A model generated the notes under the pieces. The model worked only from the letters and a program-made list of their open reading frames with translations, made no database searches and was not told the origin of the DNA. The position numbers and the translations under genes are program-made. A DNA stretch of 64,000 nucleotides from Amaranthus tricolor (Eukaryota > Streptophyta > Magnoliopsida > Caryophyllales > Amaranthaceae), in contig NC_080048.1 in the NCBI RefSeq assembly GCF_026212465.1, forward strand, positions 32,355,017 to 32,419,016, written 5' to 3'. Shown here one piece after another: positions 38,636-51,000 of the stretch (positions are counted from its first letter, which is position 1; every line of letters starts with the position of its first letter).

Positions 38636-40620
38636 TGAGAAACTGTAAGTTTACAGTTAGAATCAAGGTAATCCTTGATTGTAGATGATCAACCGAGAGG
38701 AAGAAGAAGAAAGGAAGCGTTCTCTGTTCTACAAAAAACCAAAACTCTTGTTTTTACAGAAAACCGAAAACCCAAAATATATCCCCTTCACTGACAAACA
38801 AAACAAAATGAATACATCAATACTTGGTGAGCTGGCAATCACCCTAATACCCCCCCTTCAAGATGGACATGAAGGATAGTGAAGAAGTCCAATCTTGGAA
38901 CAAAGAAAATTATGTTGAGCAGCCCCTAATGGTTTAGTCATCAAGTCAGCCAATTGTAGAGTGGAATTGACATGAGACAAAGATACAAACCCAGATACAA
39001 CATGATCTCTGATATAGTGGCAATCAAGTTTGAGATGTTTTGTTCTTTCCAGGAAGACTTCATTTTCAGCAATGTATTGAGCAGATTTATTATCACAAAA
39101 AAGGGATATAGGTCTTGGAACAAAAACATTCAGATCTTGTAATAAACTTTCCAACCATACGATTTCACTTGTTGTCTGACTCATAGATCGATATTCAGCT
39201 TCTGTGGAACTTTTAGAGGTGACTTTTTGCTTCTTTGTCTTCCATGAGATAAGAGAATTGCCAAGGAAAACACAATACCCAGTGAGAGATTTGCCAGAAT
39301 AAGTACAAGAACCCCAATCAGCATCACTATAAGCATGTAGCTGAAAATCAATGTTAGAACTATAGAATAACCCTGTATTAAGAGTACCCTTAAGGTATTT
39401 CAGGACATGTAAGGCAGCTGCAAAATGAGGAGCCCTGGGAGCACTTAAAAATTGACTAAGTTGCTGCACAGAATAAGAAATATCAGCTCTAGTCATGTTC
39501 AAATAAAGAAGTTTCCCAATAAGTCTTCTGTATATTTCAGGATTATCCAATAAATCTCCAGTCAAAGTACTGAGGTTGAGGCCTTTGGGTAAAGGGAAAG
39601 GGGAAATTTTGCAATTTTCCATTTTGGTGTCTTGAAGTAAATCAAGAATGTATTTTCTTTGATTTAAGAAAATGCCTTCTGAAGTTCTGTGAACTTCAAT
39701 TCCAAGAAAAAATTTCAAATCACCTAAGTCCTTAATAGTGAAGGTTTGGTGAAGTTGAGATTTAATATGAGAAATAATTAAAGTATTTGAACCAGAAATT
39801 AAAAGATCATCAACATAGGCAACAATAACAGTAAAATCAATTCCATCTGTTTTTGTAAACATGGAAAAATCTTGTTTGGATTGGATAAAACCCAAAGAAT
39901 GAAGCAAGAACTTTTTAAGTTCAATGTTCCATTGTCTGGAAGCCTGTTTAAGGCCATATAAAGATCTGTTTAGTTTGCATACCTGACCAGGAAGAGCCTT
40001 GGAATACCCTTGAGGGGGTTTCATATATATGTCTTCTGTTATATATCCATGTAAGAAGGCATTATTTATATCAATTTGTTGGATAGTCTAGTGTTTAGCA
40101 GCAGCAAGTGCTATAATGGTTCTAACAGTAGTGAACCTTGCAACAGGACTAAAAGTATATTTATAGTCCTTTCCTTTTATCTGTTTATCACCCCTAGCCA
40201 CTAACCTTGCCTTGCATCTTTCAATAGTACCATTAGGTTTAAATTTAATTTTGTAAATCCATTTGCAACCAATAGCAATCTTATTAGGAGGTAAAGAAGT
40301 TAAATCCCAAGTATGATTGTTTTCCAATAGCAAGAAAAGGAAACAAAAAAAAAAGAAAGAAAGTAAAAAACGGAAGCAGTAGGAGCGAAATTTCGCTCTG
40401 ATACCATGAGAAACTGTAAGTTTACAGTTAGAATCAAGGTAATCCTTGATTGTAGATGATCAACCGAGAGGAAGAAGAAGAAAGGAAGCGTTCTCTGTTC
40501 TACAAAAAACCAAAACTCTTGTTTTTACAGAAAACCGAAAACCCAAAATATATCCCCTTCACTGACAAACAAAACAAAATGAATACATCAATACTTGGTG
40601 AGCTGGCAATCACCCTAATA
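38636..40620 (-). mobile_element. Ty1/copia element C, recent, internally deleted
   Basis: 1,985 bp element with exact duplications CATTC at 38631-38635 and 40621-40625. The LTRs 38636-38849 and 40407-40620 are both 214 bp and I see no difference between them. The primer site TGGTATCAGAGC lies beside the 5' LTR and continues into a 16 bp perfect palindrome (40383-40398). The polypurine tract TTGAAGGGGGG abuts the 3' LTR. The outer terminus is TATTAGGGTG...TTTCTCA. Gag, protease and integrase are missing. Confidence 0.95.
38858..40333 (-). pseudogene. Copia C RT-RNase H, one nonsense codon
   Basis: Minus strand. The frame opens within RT ([36 protein letters not shown]) and stops at a TAG (40088-40090) where Trp is expected. 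It then continues open for 388 codons from 40024: SLYGLKQASRQWN, the active site FTVIVAYVDDLLISGS, FLGIEVHRTSEGIFLNQ, YLNMTRADISYSVQQL, and RNase H with YSDADWGSC, STEAEYRSMSQTTSEIVWL and QLADLMTKPLG, ending at 38858. Everything upstream of RT is deleted. It belongs to a different copia lineage from A and B. Confidence 0.9.
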
Positions 40621-41669
40621 CATTCAGTACCAAATTCATCCTGAATTGTGATTTAAATTTCTGATTTCCTGCAACTGACTCTTACTTATTCAAAAAGGTA
40701 TCTATACAGTTTTTCCATTACTAATTTTTACAAACCAAAAGGTCCAATACATCAAGTCAACTTACCTTGAGCACAAAACATATGCAAATCAAGTATCTAC
40801 TTATACAAATTCAATACCATTTAAAGAGGACAAATTCAATTCAATTAAGATTAATTATTACCATTAAAATTAAATTAGGTACTAAAATATGATTTCTTGT
40901 ATAGGTGAAACACCTTCAAATAAAAATTCAATATAATACTTTCTTTGTTTCTTATTAAAGTTCCCACAAATAATGTTCACGAGAATGCGAAAAAATAAAA
41001 TCTTTAGATAATGGTTATTTTATTTTATAGAATAATAAATTTGATAGAGAAAAAGTTAGTATATTAAACATTAAAAAAAATTCAAAAAAGCAAGTGGAAA
41101 GAAATATAAGGACTATAACACATAAAATATACTCCCTCCTTCCTTTTTGTTTTTTCACATTACTAAAACGGGTAGTTCCATAAGTTTTTCCACTTTAGAA
41201 TACTTTCCATTTTTGGAAAGTTTTTTTTCCATTTATACCCCTCAAATACCCTCTTTTACCCTAAATAATTTTATTTTATTACTTGGATTCTTTTATTATG
41301 ACGGTTTGTGTGCAGTCTCATTTAACTTCATCATTATATTTTGCTTCCTCTCCCCAAAAGAAGCCGTTGATTTCTCTCTCTTCCTTGAGTTTCTTCCATG
41401 GCTTTCTTAGCTTTTATCCCCTGTTCGTTCCTCATTTTTACTCCATTTTTACTGCATTAAAATGTAGATCGGAATTTGGTCTTCATTTTGATGTTCGTTT
41501 TGTGAATTTTGGTTGAGTTTGATTTTTTCAAGCCCTCTGTTTTGCTTTCTTCTTCGACTTCCATTGTTACTGTTTGAAGCTTTTGTTTGTCCATGACAAC
41601 TGTCGAATCTAAGAGTGATTCCACCATACCATCATACCTTTATGACGGTTTGTGTGACCGTGGAGAATT

Positions 41670-41957
41670 TTGTTTGCTACATCTATGTTTCGTGATTCCA
41701 CTAAAAAAGATCTTGAGGCATATCAAAAGGCGATGGAGGATGATGCTACATCTATGTTTCGTGATTCTACCCCTTCTCCTAATGTTGAAGAAGAATTACC
41801 ACAAAGTGTTCTTGAGTATTATTTGCAGTCTCCATCTCATGTTAATCCTTCAACTCCATCTAAGATTCATGAAGACGAAGTTAATTTGGTTGTCCCTGAC
41901 ACTCCTGAGGAAGTTATTGCTTCAAGGGGTAAAAAAAACCCTAAAAAACGCACGTGA
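41670..41957 (+). CDS. Unknown 95-residue frame inside the mariner element
   Basis: Not recognised. The plus-strand frame lies tail-to-tail with the transposase. It encodes an acidic, Ser/Pro-rich peptide with the repeated phrase ATSMFRDST (residues 3-11 and 26-34, from a duplicated gctacatctatgtttcgtgatt segment) and a basic end RGKKNPKKRT that looks like a nuclear localisation signal. A CT-rich leader precedes it. It may be an accessory exon of the element, a captured host fragment, or chance. Confidence 0.3.
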   Translation: MFATSMFRDSTKKDLEAYQKAMEDDATSMFRDSTPSPNVEEELPQSVLEYYLQSPSHVNPSTPSKIHEDEVNLVVPDTPEEVIASRGKKNPKKRT

Positions 41958-42469
41958 ATTATGTAATTTTTTCTTGAATTTCCTTTTAATTCTACACTCA
42001 TGATAAGTGCTGGTGATGTTTGCTGTTGGATTTGTTTGATTTTGTGATGTTTGATGTTGGATTTGTTCTGAACCTTTTTGATTTCGTCTTATTTTTTCTG
42101 GAAGTCTGTTCTTGAAATTTTTTTTAAACCCCTGTGATGTGTTTATGCAATTACTTGACTTAAAATCTGAAAAATTATCTATAATTACTTGGTTGAGTAG
42201 CAATTGTGTACAATCGACACATCATATGATATTTTTTTCATGTACAGTAATTTGCGTCATTTGTTGTTGAAATTTTAAAAAGCTGAGAGGTTCAAACACC
42301 TCAATGATGAATCAGGGGGCAAAAAAACTGAACTGATCATTATATAATGACGTAAATACATATGCATGACCTTAAATTTCCATTTTGATGTTGATTTCAT
42401 AATTAGTTGCTCCTAAGTTTTATAGAAACAATTTTGATGATGATAAAAAATAAACTGAGGGGATGTAAT

Positions 42470-44116
42470 TTATAATCGTCTTTGAGATTCTTCCACTGCT
42501 TCATCATATGCTTCAAGTATTTGTTGATTATGTTGTGCAGCATCTTCATTTACTGTTTGTGTGCCTTGCTGATTTGTGCTTGGGTTGAGGAAACGTACAC
42601 ATTCCCTAACCAATTGTGATGGTACTCGCACTTGTATTCGTAACCTTCCATTGTCTTCTTGAACTTTCTTCCCTAGGTGTGGCTGAACATAGTCATTAGA
42701 CCCTTTAACCTTTAGGATTTCATTTAATTTGTGTTGTAATGAAATCCAAACATTGGTTAAAGTCTTTGGATGTAAGTCTTCGAATGCATCTTCCACTGCT
42801 TTTATTAACTCATTCATGTTCTTTGGCATTTTCTTATGCATAAGTGATTGTATGCTCCTAAAAAAACCCAAATCTAGAATATTACAATCGGGACTATTTG
42901 GTGGTTGTTGAGTTAGAATGAATGTAAAGCCCCCTTGCCTGTTGTTTTGTTGCCAAATTGGATCATCATTTGTTATGTGAACCCTTGCATTATCTTGTTG
43001 GATGAAAATTATGGATGGACCATCACTTGGCCATTTTCTAAGAATTGCTGGAATTAATTTTTCTATGAGCATGCTCCTATAAACTTCCTGAGTAACCGAA
43101 TCAGTTGGTTTAATTTCTATAGACCCCCTTGGACGGTTAATTGAATTTCTTTGTGCTGCAACCCTACTTACGAAAGGGAAAATTCCGATTTTCCCATCAA
43201 ATGTGCTTTGGCCATATTGATTCCATCTAGGCCTTGCAACCGCCCCTAAAAACATGGCTTTTGGAATGAATTTTGATGACTTTCCCGCCCTATATGGAAT
43301 TTTTTCTTTGTGTGCTAGATAAACTCTTTGTGTCTTCTTGGTTAAGTAAAACCATTTTTCATCAATATGTATAAAGTCATACATACCTTTATACATTGGA
43401 TGATGATGAATTGTATCTTCTTGAATGAGACTTAAAATCCACTCAACCCTTCTTGCCTTGTTTGCATCCGTTAAATAAGGGTGTAATGGATTTGAATGTG
43501 CCTTAATCTCCCCCCTTCGTATCAATCGCCAAACCGTTGTTGGTGCCAAGTCTAAGCATGTTGCAACATCTCTTATGCATGTACGTTCACCCATTGGTTT
43601 TGATTCAAGTACGTTTGGTGGCACTTGAACTCTTTTTCTTCCACAATTCTTGTACTTTGAATCGACAACATAAGGCTTGTTTTCTTCTTTGTTTTCAATT
43701 GCACGTTTCCATAAGTTTCGAATTGCTCTTGGTGTGTAACCGTATTTGTTTGCTATTTGTACGAATGTACCATGTGGGAGTGAGTCACTTACTTTAAGTG
43801 ACAACATTTCATGTAAAATAAGATGCCTCAACTCGTTCGTAAGCCTTGTTTTACGTTGACCTTGCTGTTCTATTTGTTGTGCATCCATTTCTTGTGGTTC
43901 CTCGTCAGAACTGGAGCTTGACTGTGAATCGTATGCATTTGATCCAAAATACCAAGCCCCCTGTAGCTCATCGTCATTATCTGAAGCCATTACAAGGCTA
44001 ATGATGCAAATGAGATTGCTGGACAGTTGTTTTTGGTAATGTGAGGCTGCTGTTTGGGTTAGTTGCTGGACAGTTGCTGGACAATTGAGGCTGCTGTTTT
44101 GATTTTTATGCTTCAT
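42470..44116 (-). CDS. Mariner-like transposase, DD39D, intact
   Basis: Cut-and-paste transposase of the plant mariner (MLE) family. The open frame is 548 residues from the ATG at 44116. A start at 43990 (MASDNDDELQGAW) would give 506 residues and is a plausible alternative. N-terminal helix-turn-helix region: HGTFVQIANKYGYTPRAIRN and the second HTH IRDVATCLDLAPTTVWRL. Catalytic triad: FIHIDEKWFYL (first Asp), IFIQQDNARVHI (second Asp) and CNILDLGFF (third Asp). Thirty-nine residues separate the second and third Asp, the plant-type DD39D spacing. No frameshift or stop. There are no introns. Confidence 0.95.
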   Translation of the reverse strand: MKHKNQNSSLNCPATVQQLTQTAASHYQKQLSSNLICIISLVMASDNDDELQGAWYFGSNAYDSQSSSSSDEEPQEMDAQQIEQQGQRKTRLTNELRHLILHEMLSLKVSDSLPHGTFVQIANKYGYTPRAIRNLWKRAIENKEENKPYVVDSKYKNCGRKRVQVPPNVLESKPMGERTCIRDVATCLDLAPTTVWRLIRRGEIKAHSNPLHPYLTDANKARRVEWILSLIQEDTIHHHPMYKGMYDFIHIDEKWFYLTKKTQRVYLAHKEKIPYRAGKSSKFIPKAMFLGAVARPRWNQYGQSTFDGKIGIFPFVSRVAAQRNSINRPRGSIEIKPTDSVTQEVYRSMLIEKLIPAILRKWPSDGPSIIFIQQDNARVHITNDDPIWQQNNRQGGFTFILTQQPPNSPDCNILDLGFFRSIQSLMHKKMPKNMNELIKAVEDAFEDLHPKTLTNVWISLQHKLNEILKVKGSNDYVQPHLGKKVQEDNGRLRIQVRVPSQLVRECVRFLNPSTNQQGTQTVNEDAAQHNQQILEAYDEAVEESQRRL

Positions 44117-44777
44117 GCCTTAAATCAGCAGCTAAAATAAGCTGATTAGGAATTTGTAAGGTCATTTTTTTGGATATTGTACTTGTAATTATTCATTTTA
44201 CTAATCCATGTATTTCTAATTTGGCCAATGCAAGGTCATGTATTTCTAATACTTCTGTTACTGCTGAACATGTAATTCTAATTCCCTCCTTTTTTTTTAG
44301 AAACAAAATTGTAAACTTTCCCAATTTGGAAAGTGATTAGTTTCCCTCCATGTACTTTCTCTCTCTATAATAAAATCAGATTTTTTTTTTGATTATTTAA
44401 TTATATCTACAATTAATTTCTCTCTCATTATTCCAATACAATCATTACTTCCCACTATTACATATTAAAATAATACCCACTACCACCAAAGATTCTAATT
44501 TTCTTAATTCCCGTGAAATACCTAAAGTGGAAAAACATTTAGGAACGGAGGGAGTATTATTATAGAGTTGGTGGAAAACATGTGGAAACATAAAAAATAT
44601 AAAAATGCTAAAACGAAGTTAGTGGAAAATATATGGGTATCATAAACATTTTTAAAATATTAAAATATTATTTTTATCTAAAATTTATAATATAAGTAGA
44701 AAAATTCTTTTATGAAAACAACAAATAAAATATTTTAAAATAAAAAGTGAGAAACTCTTTAAAAAATAAAGGGAGTA

Positions 44778-45061
44778 ATAATTTATATCATTAAACTATT
44801 TAATATATGTATATGGCGCCTTTTAATGAGACGTCTATGAGTTTGTAAAAAATCAAATTAATATAGAAGCACTATAAGTTCACCCCTCGAATAAAAAGTA
44901 CTTTAAATTCATAAATAAAACCCAAACTTTATTTTTTTGAACTTTTACCCAAATCTAACCTAATGATCCAAACTACCCCTTATTCATCATCTTGCCTACC
45001 CAATTCAATAAAAAGGACTTCCATTGTTGATTGAACAAAGACGAGAAAACCAAGAAAAAAA
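44778..45061 (+). promoter_or_regulatory. GPAT9 upstream region
   Basis: The 284 bp between the MITE remnant and the GPAT9 start codon must hold the 5' UTR and core promoter. An AT-rich segment (44895-44945) is the likeliest TATA region but no single box is clear. Confidence 0.3.
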
Positions 45062-48000
45062 ATGAGTGAATCAAAGCGTAAGACTGTACTTACAACAGTT
45101 AGTTCTGAATTGGATTTAGATCGACCCAACATTGAAGACTATCTTCCGTCTGGATCCCTTCATGAACCTCATGGCAAACTTCGTTTGTACTTCTCTTCCT
45201 CTTCAAAATCGTTATTTTAATTTAATTTTTGATGAATCTTTGTTGATTTTGTTGTGGAAAAATGAATTTAATTTCAGGAGGGATTTGATTGATATTTCTC
45301 CTGCTCTTACTGAGGTTGCTGGTGCCATTGTTGATGTGAGTGCTTCAATTTTTGATTGAAATGATAATTTTAACCCAAAAAAGGTTTTGATTCTGTGCCC
45401 CTTTTCTGTTTCTTCTGAGTTTGAGCATTAATTTTGTTTTGTTAATGTTGTGTTCTTGTGGTTTACTTTTTTGAAAACTTTGATCCATAGTGAAAAAACA
45501 ACGCCGGTATCAGGACTGTATCTTAAAGGTTTTTGATCTTACTGCCACCACATACAGTCAGAGAACACTGCCAAATCCGTTTTGCCTCCGTTGTTGCGAT
45601 GGTGAATGATTTATTTTTGGACTATGCTTTGATGGGTTGCCCCAATTCAATTTTAATGGGTTAGTGATTGGTGGGATTATTTTAAATCAAATTTTATAAC
45701 TTTCCATTCGTTGATCATACATTTATGAAAGCTATGGATTTTGTTTGAAAAATTATGAAGTGCAGTTATCCAGTGCTCTTGAGAGGTTGTTTTATATATT
45801 AGGATAACATAGGGGTTGATTTGTTTCTTCTTGGAGTGCACCTGCTTATCAACAAATGAATTGATGGGTTTAGCTGGGTTCATGGCTTGATCGTGAATTG
45901 GGTGAGAGGGTGTGACAGATGAGAGAGACTTCATGTGTTGATTGCACCTACATATATGTCCCATTGTTTTATAATCTGAATAAGGAAAATAAGGTTGATC
46001 CCAGGCTGTCGATTAATAATGAGTTAGTGTGCCCTAACTTTCTTTGTTTTACACTAGATGATTAATGCAACCATTGTGTATATCCTACATATAAGCAACA
46101 ATTATTAGGGGTGAAAGCTCGTTCTACGGTTTGGGTTTTAACTAAATCCAAATTAGACCATTATTATTTCGATTTATGTTTTTCTAGTTCAAAACCAAAC
46201 CTTATTTGTTTACAGACCGAACTGAACCACAATGCTATTTATCTATGATAACTAAACACTGAACCGTACAACGAATTTTGTTGAGGATTGTTGATCAACA
46301 ATTAGCATCCAAATCTAACTTTCTTGGTTTTATATTAAATGACATGTGCAACTGACTGCCATTATTTGATTGCTACTTATAAGAAGCAATGGTTTATGCT
46401 CTGAATGAGGAAAAGAAACTTCATCAAGGGTTGTTGATCAATAATGAGCCTGTGAACCCGAACTTTCATGGTTTCTCACTAGATAATCTATGCAGTTGGT
46501 TGCATTATGTGTGATTGCTACATATAAGTAGCAGTGGTTTATCCTTCAAATGAGAAAATAATATTTTATCGAGATGGTTGATCAATGTTGAGCATGTGAG
46601 CTCTAATTTTCTTTGTTTTCTATATAATCATTGCAAGGATTGCCATTGTTTAGGAACTCGAGTTTCTATTATTGAGAAATATGGATTATATGTTGGAAGT
46701 TTCTATAATAACAAGCTGAAGAGGAAACCTCATACTGGGATTTCTAGTTTCACTTCAGCAGCCAACTCTACCTTTAAAGACAAAAATGTTGTGACAATGG
46801 AATGAATAACGAACAGGAAGTAAAGATTTATTAATGGAAATCATAGGGTTGCTGTAGGACTGATGGAATATGCAAAAAATAGAGATTAAAACATAAAATC
46901 GTAACAATATGTCTAAGTGATGCACAACAGGTCTTACTAGGTTGAAGTTATATAAAATTATGATGACCTAGCTCATTTCGTTGCTCTCGGAGTCAAAGTC
47001 TATGAATGCTTGCTTTCTTATTTTTCTCCTTTCAGATTTAATTTCAAACAGTCAGTCGTCTGTGCTTTATAGTTTGGATTAAGGCTTAGGCATTGCTGTT
47101 GTTTTTATATTCTTTGTTTTCTGTGCTGTAGTGTATATGTGCCTAAGTTAACAATTTGAATGATCAATGGATTGGAAAACAGGCTTAAACAGTAACATTG
47201 GGTTGGAAACTATTGTCATGCTGTCAGTATTGAACATCTCCGTGAAGTTAATCTGGCTATGCATCATGAAATGATATTAGTTGGGCGAGTATTGTGCTAT
47301 TTGTGTTCATTGTGCGAGTTCTGTCTGGTGTTTGAAATGTGGCCTTTAGTTGCCAAAAATTTAAACCCAGAAGGAACACGGATGAACATGAGAGAGAAAA
47401 TCCGCCCTGAATTTTTTATGATATGATATAAACTTGTGCATGAGTTATGATCTGTTTTAAGTTTGCTGTTTTTGTGATCTATGCACAGGATTCATTTACG
47501 CGTTGCTTCAAGTCAAATCCTCCAGAGCCCTGGAACTGGAACATCTATCTGTTTCCTTTGTGGTGCTTTGGAGTTGTTGTTAGATACTTGATTCTTTTCC
47601 CAGTAAGGTTAGCTTTTGAGGCCATGAATGGAATAAAGGTTTTTTTTATAAATAATGAGAAAATTTGACTAAGAATAAGATGAGAGTTGGGTTATTTCTT
47701 TGATCTGAATTCTTTTTAGTATGACTTGGCAAATTTCTATCTTCTTAATTAATTTTTTACTTCACAATAATAAACAATTCTTGTATTTTTTACTTATATG
47801 CGAAATTGTAAATAATATCAATTTTGCTTGAATATTTCGAAAATAAATTCATCTATTGTTTATTTTCAAATACACCCACCTATTGGGTATAATTGCTGAA
47901 TATGAACTCCCCTATTGTTTATAACCTTCTTCTAACCTTCTTTGTAAGTCAAGCAATTAAGAATAAACAATAGGTAGATTTATTTTTAGCAACTATACCC

Positions 48001-51000
48001 AATGGGTTGGTATGTTTAAAAATAAACAATAGGCGAATTTATTTTCAGATAATTGAGTAAAGGTTTTGAGATCATATCATTATCCAATCAGAGTCATGCA
48101 TATTAGTGTATGTGATCAAGCTTGTGACACTTCTATAGTTTTATGGTGAATGGTGATACTTTTTGTGCTGACGCGTATCTACTGAATTGCCACAGGGTCA
48201 TAGTTTTAACAATTGGATGGATTATATTCCTTTCTCTCTACATGCCAGTCCATTTCTTATTAAAAGGACATGATAAGCTCAGGAAGAAAATAGAGGTATG
48301 GTTGTCTGTGTACTTGTGCTATATCAGTCTCTGTATACATGTTTTGTTCAACAAGTATTTACCTATATCTTGTAATTCAGTTATAGTCTTGAAAACTTGC
48401 CAAAGATGCCCAAGGGGAAAAAATGTTCAATGCTTTAAAATCTGTAGTCTAAAATGCAAATTATGTGATGAGTTTCAGTTTAGTTTTAACAACAATGCTT
48501 ATATAGCTTAAGAATTATAATTCACTCCATATTTAAAGTGATTCAGCTATGTTCTAGTCCTATGTTTACCATCACTCTCTGCAGACTCTCCCTTTTTTTA
48601 TCCCTCTTTCTCCCCTTTCTCCATTAAGCAATGTGCATTCTGTACTTTTCACTTGTTATCACCATCCTCAACAACACTACCACTAATTCTATTACCATTG
48701 CCTCCAGTTTTCTTCCATATTCAATTCTGACTTCCATTAATTGTGGATGACCCTGTTAAATATTTGGAGGAGAATGAACCCTTGAATTTGGCTTTGACAT
48801 TGTTGTTCTTTAGTTGTGGCCTAAAATGGGCGGAACTCAAATTCTGTTTTCTCTTGATTATTGTTGATGGTTATTCAAGAAAGCTTTGGCTTACGAGTTC
48901 ATGATAATGATGGTCAGAGGTATGCTACGAAGTTTGATGAGTTTGGTGAGAAAGATGAAACCGAGTGCATATCGACTTTGATACTATTAATGACGGGATT
49001 TTTAGAGGAAGAGAGAAGACACCATTAAAACTTTGAAGGACCTCCTGGAAGAGGAGAGGATGGCAACTAGAATTAGTGAATTATAGATTAATGACACTTA
49101 AAAATATGGTCTACCGTAAGACAAATTATTAGTTAAACAAAAGGCCAAAAAATTCGCAAAAATGTTGGTATGGAGTTAAGCTTGTAGTAATATGCAAGAT
49201 CCGTATGAAGTTACAATGTTAATAAGAATTCAAAAATTTTTAAGCATGATTTGTAAAAAGTTAACCAGGCGTTGTACTTGGATACAATCTTGTAGAATAC
49301 CTATTAATTTTCCAAACCTCTGGACACTCAATACAATACTAGTAGTGGGTATAACACTATAACTCAAATTGTTGGTAAAAACTTGGCAATTGGACATAAT
49401 GGTTTTGTTGGATGATTAATATTTGTAGAAACGAAAATTATCTAGATTAAAATGTGTCTTGGTGCCTTAGTCTAATACAAAAATACTCGTTCTGAAGAAA
49501 GTAAGTATCGTATATTGGCCACACCTTAGTTGACTTCCCAAAAACTTTCGTCATGATAGTTACTTCATGAAAGCAGCAAGGTTCCCGGATGATCCAAACT
49601 CTATCTTACTCAATAAAAATAAAGCAAGTGCAAATCCTCAAAATATTTGTCCTCACAATCCCATTTCTTACCAATGTTCTGCAGCGCTCTCTCGTGGAAT
49701 TGATTTGCTGTTTCTTTGTTGCATCATGGACTGGGGTTATCAAGTATCATGGTCCACAACCAGTTATGAGGCCTAAGCAGGTAATAATATTTGTATTATG
49801 ACTTCTTTGTTATGTTGCAGTCCCTTTATACACGAGAATCTTCTATATTTACAACGATACTGAAGTTTTTTGCTTTCTTGTTTTTAAATCAGGTTTTTGT
49901 GGCCAATCATACCTCCATGATTGACTTCATCATTTTAGAACAAATGACTGCCTTTGCTGTCATCATGCAGAAGCATCCTGGTTGGGTTGGTAAGTATTTT
50001 TCTAAGCAACATATGTGCCAGTAATACCCTTTATGTGTTCAATTTTTCAGAAGATGCTGTTTATAATGTTTTTTTTTATTTTTTTATTTTTTTTAACAAA
50101 TTTTGGATATAGGTCCTAGTAATACCCTTTATTTGTTTAAAATTTAATGTCCTAAAATATATATGTTGATTTAGAGTACATAATTTTGTTGATTTTTGAT
50201 GACTTTCTTTATCTGCAAATTCAGCTTTAAAAAAGTAGTGTTTCATGTTTTACTTTTAATACAACTTCAAATCATTAATATGCCAATTCGTTATCATGCT
50301 TAACCACTGAATCAGAAATTTCAAATGGAAACTGAGTTTCAATTTCATAAAAGAGTGTTCTGTTTGCAAATATTAATATAATTTTTTCCCGTTGTCTAAA
50401 ATATTTTTGTACTGCTCATCTGCAGGTTTGCTACAGAGTACTATTTTAGAAAGTGTTGGATGTATTTGGTTCAATCGTACAGAAGCAAAGGATCGCGTAA
50501 TTGTACAAAAAAAGTGCGTGTTTGAAATGGGTTCAATTTTTTGTTGTATGCCCTTATCGGCTAACTATCAGCTTTAAACTTTAAATACACTTATATTCTG
50601 GAGTACTTCTTTTAATCTTGGAATTTCAGACAAAATCACATATTGTCTAATGTTTCTACTTGAACTTATCTTTAGGGTCATATATAGAATTTTCCTTATT
50701 TAATTGTGTTGAGTCAAGCCTCAAATCTCACCATGATGGAGGTGAGTTCGATCACCTCGTAGCATACTCATTGGCTTGCATATTGGAGGGTGATAGTGTG
50801 TATGCAAAGGGGTATGGAAACTTATATTTTGGATCACTTGATGAAGTGATCAAAGTGGGAGACTTTGTGTGCCTTGATGAAGGCAAGGGAGTGCTAATGG
50901 AAGGTTTCGAAGGTGGCTCGAGTGGTCGAGCATGAAGGGCTCGATCGAGCCACAAGACAGAAGTTGACCAGTGACCTCAGAATAGGCGCTTGACTGGTCG

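Larger units (their letters stand above)
41132..44554 (-). mobile_element. Mariner-like element (plant MLE) with intact transposase
   Basis: 3,423 bp element bounded by TA (41130-41131 and 44555-44556). Terminal inverted repeats: left CTCCCTCCTTCCTTTTTGTT, right (reverse complement) CTCCCTCCGTTCCTAAATGT, both running on into TTTTTCCAC-like sequence. It carries one long uninterrupted transposase on the minus strand. With both ends and the coding frame intact it may be autonomous. It is about 0.5 kb upstream of the GPAT9 start codon. Confidence 0.92.
40939..44775. mobile_element. Older Stowaway-like MITE split by the mariner element
   Basis: Outside the mariner ends are matching inverted ends: left CTTTCTTTGTTTCTTATTAAAG (from 40939) and right, reverse complemented, CTCCCTTTATTTTTTAAAGAG (to 44775), each beside TA. 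The interior (gaagttagtggaaaatatat) resembles AT-rich DNA at 57270-57420. About 410 bp without the mariner. Confidence 0.5.

Noticed and set aside
50660..50935. 91-codon frame in GPAT9 intron 7 as a small gene
   Set aside because: It crosses the left border of the solo LTR and ends inside it; no family resemblance.
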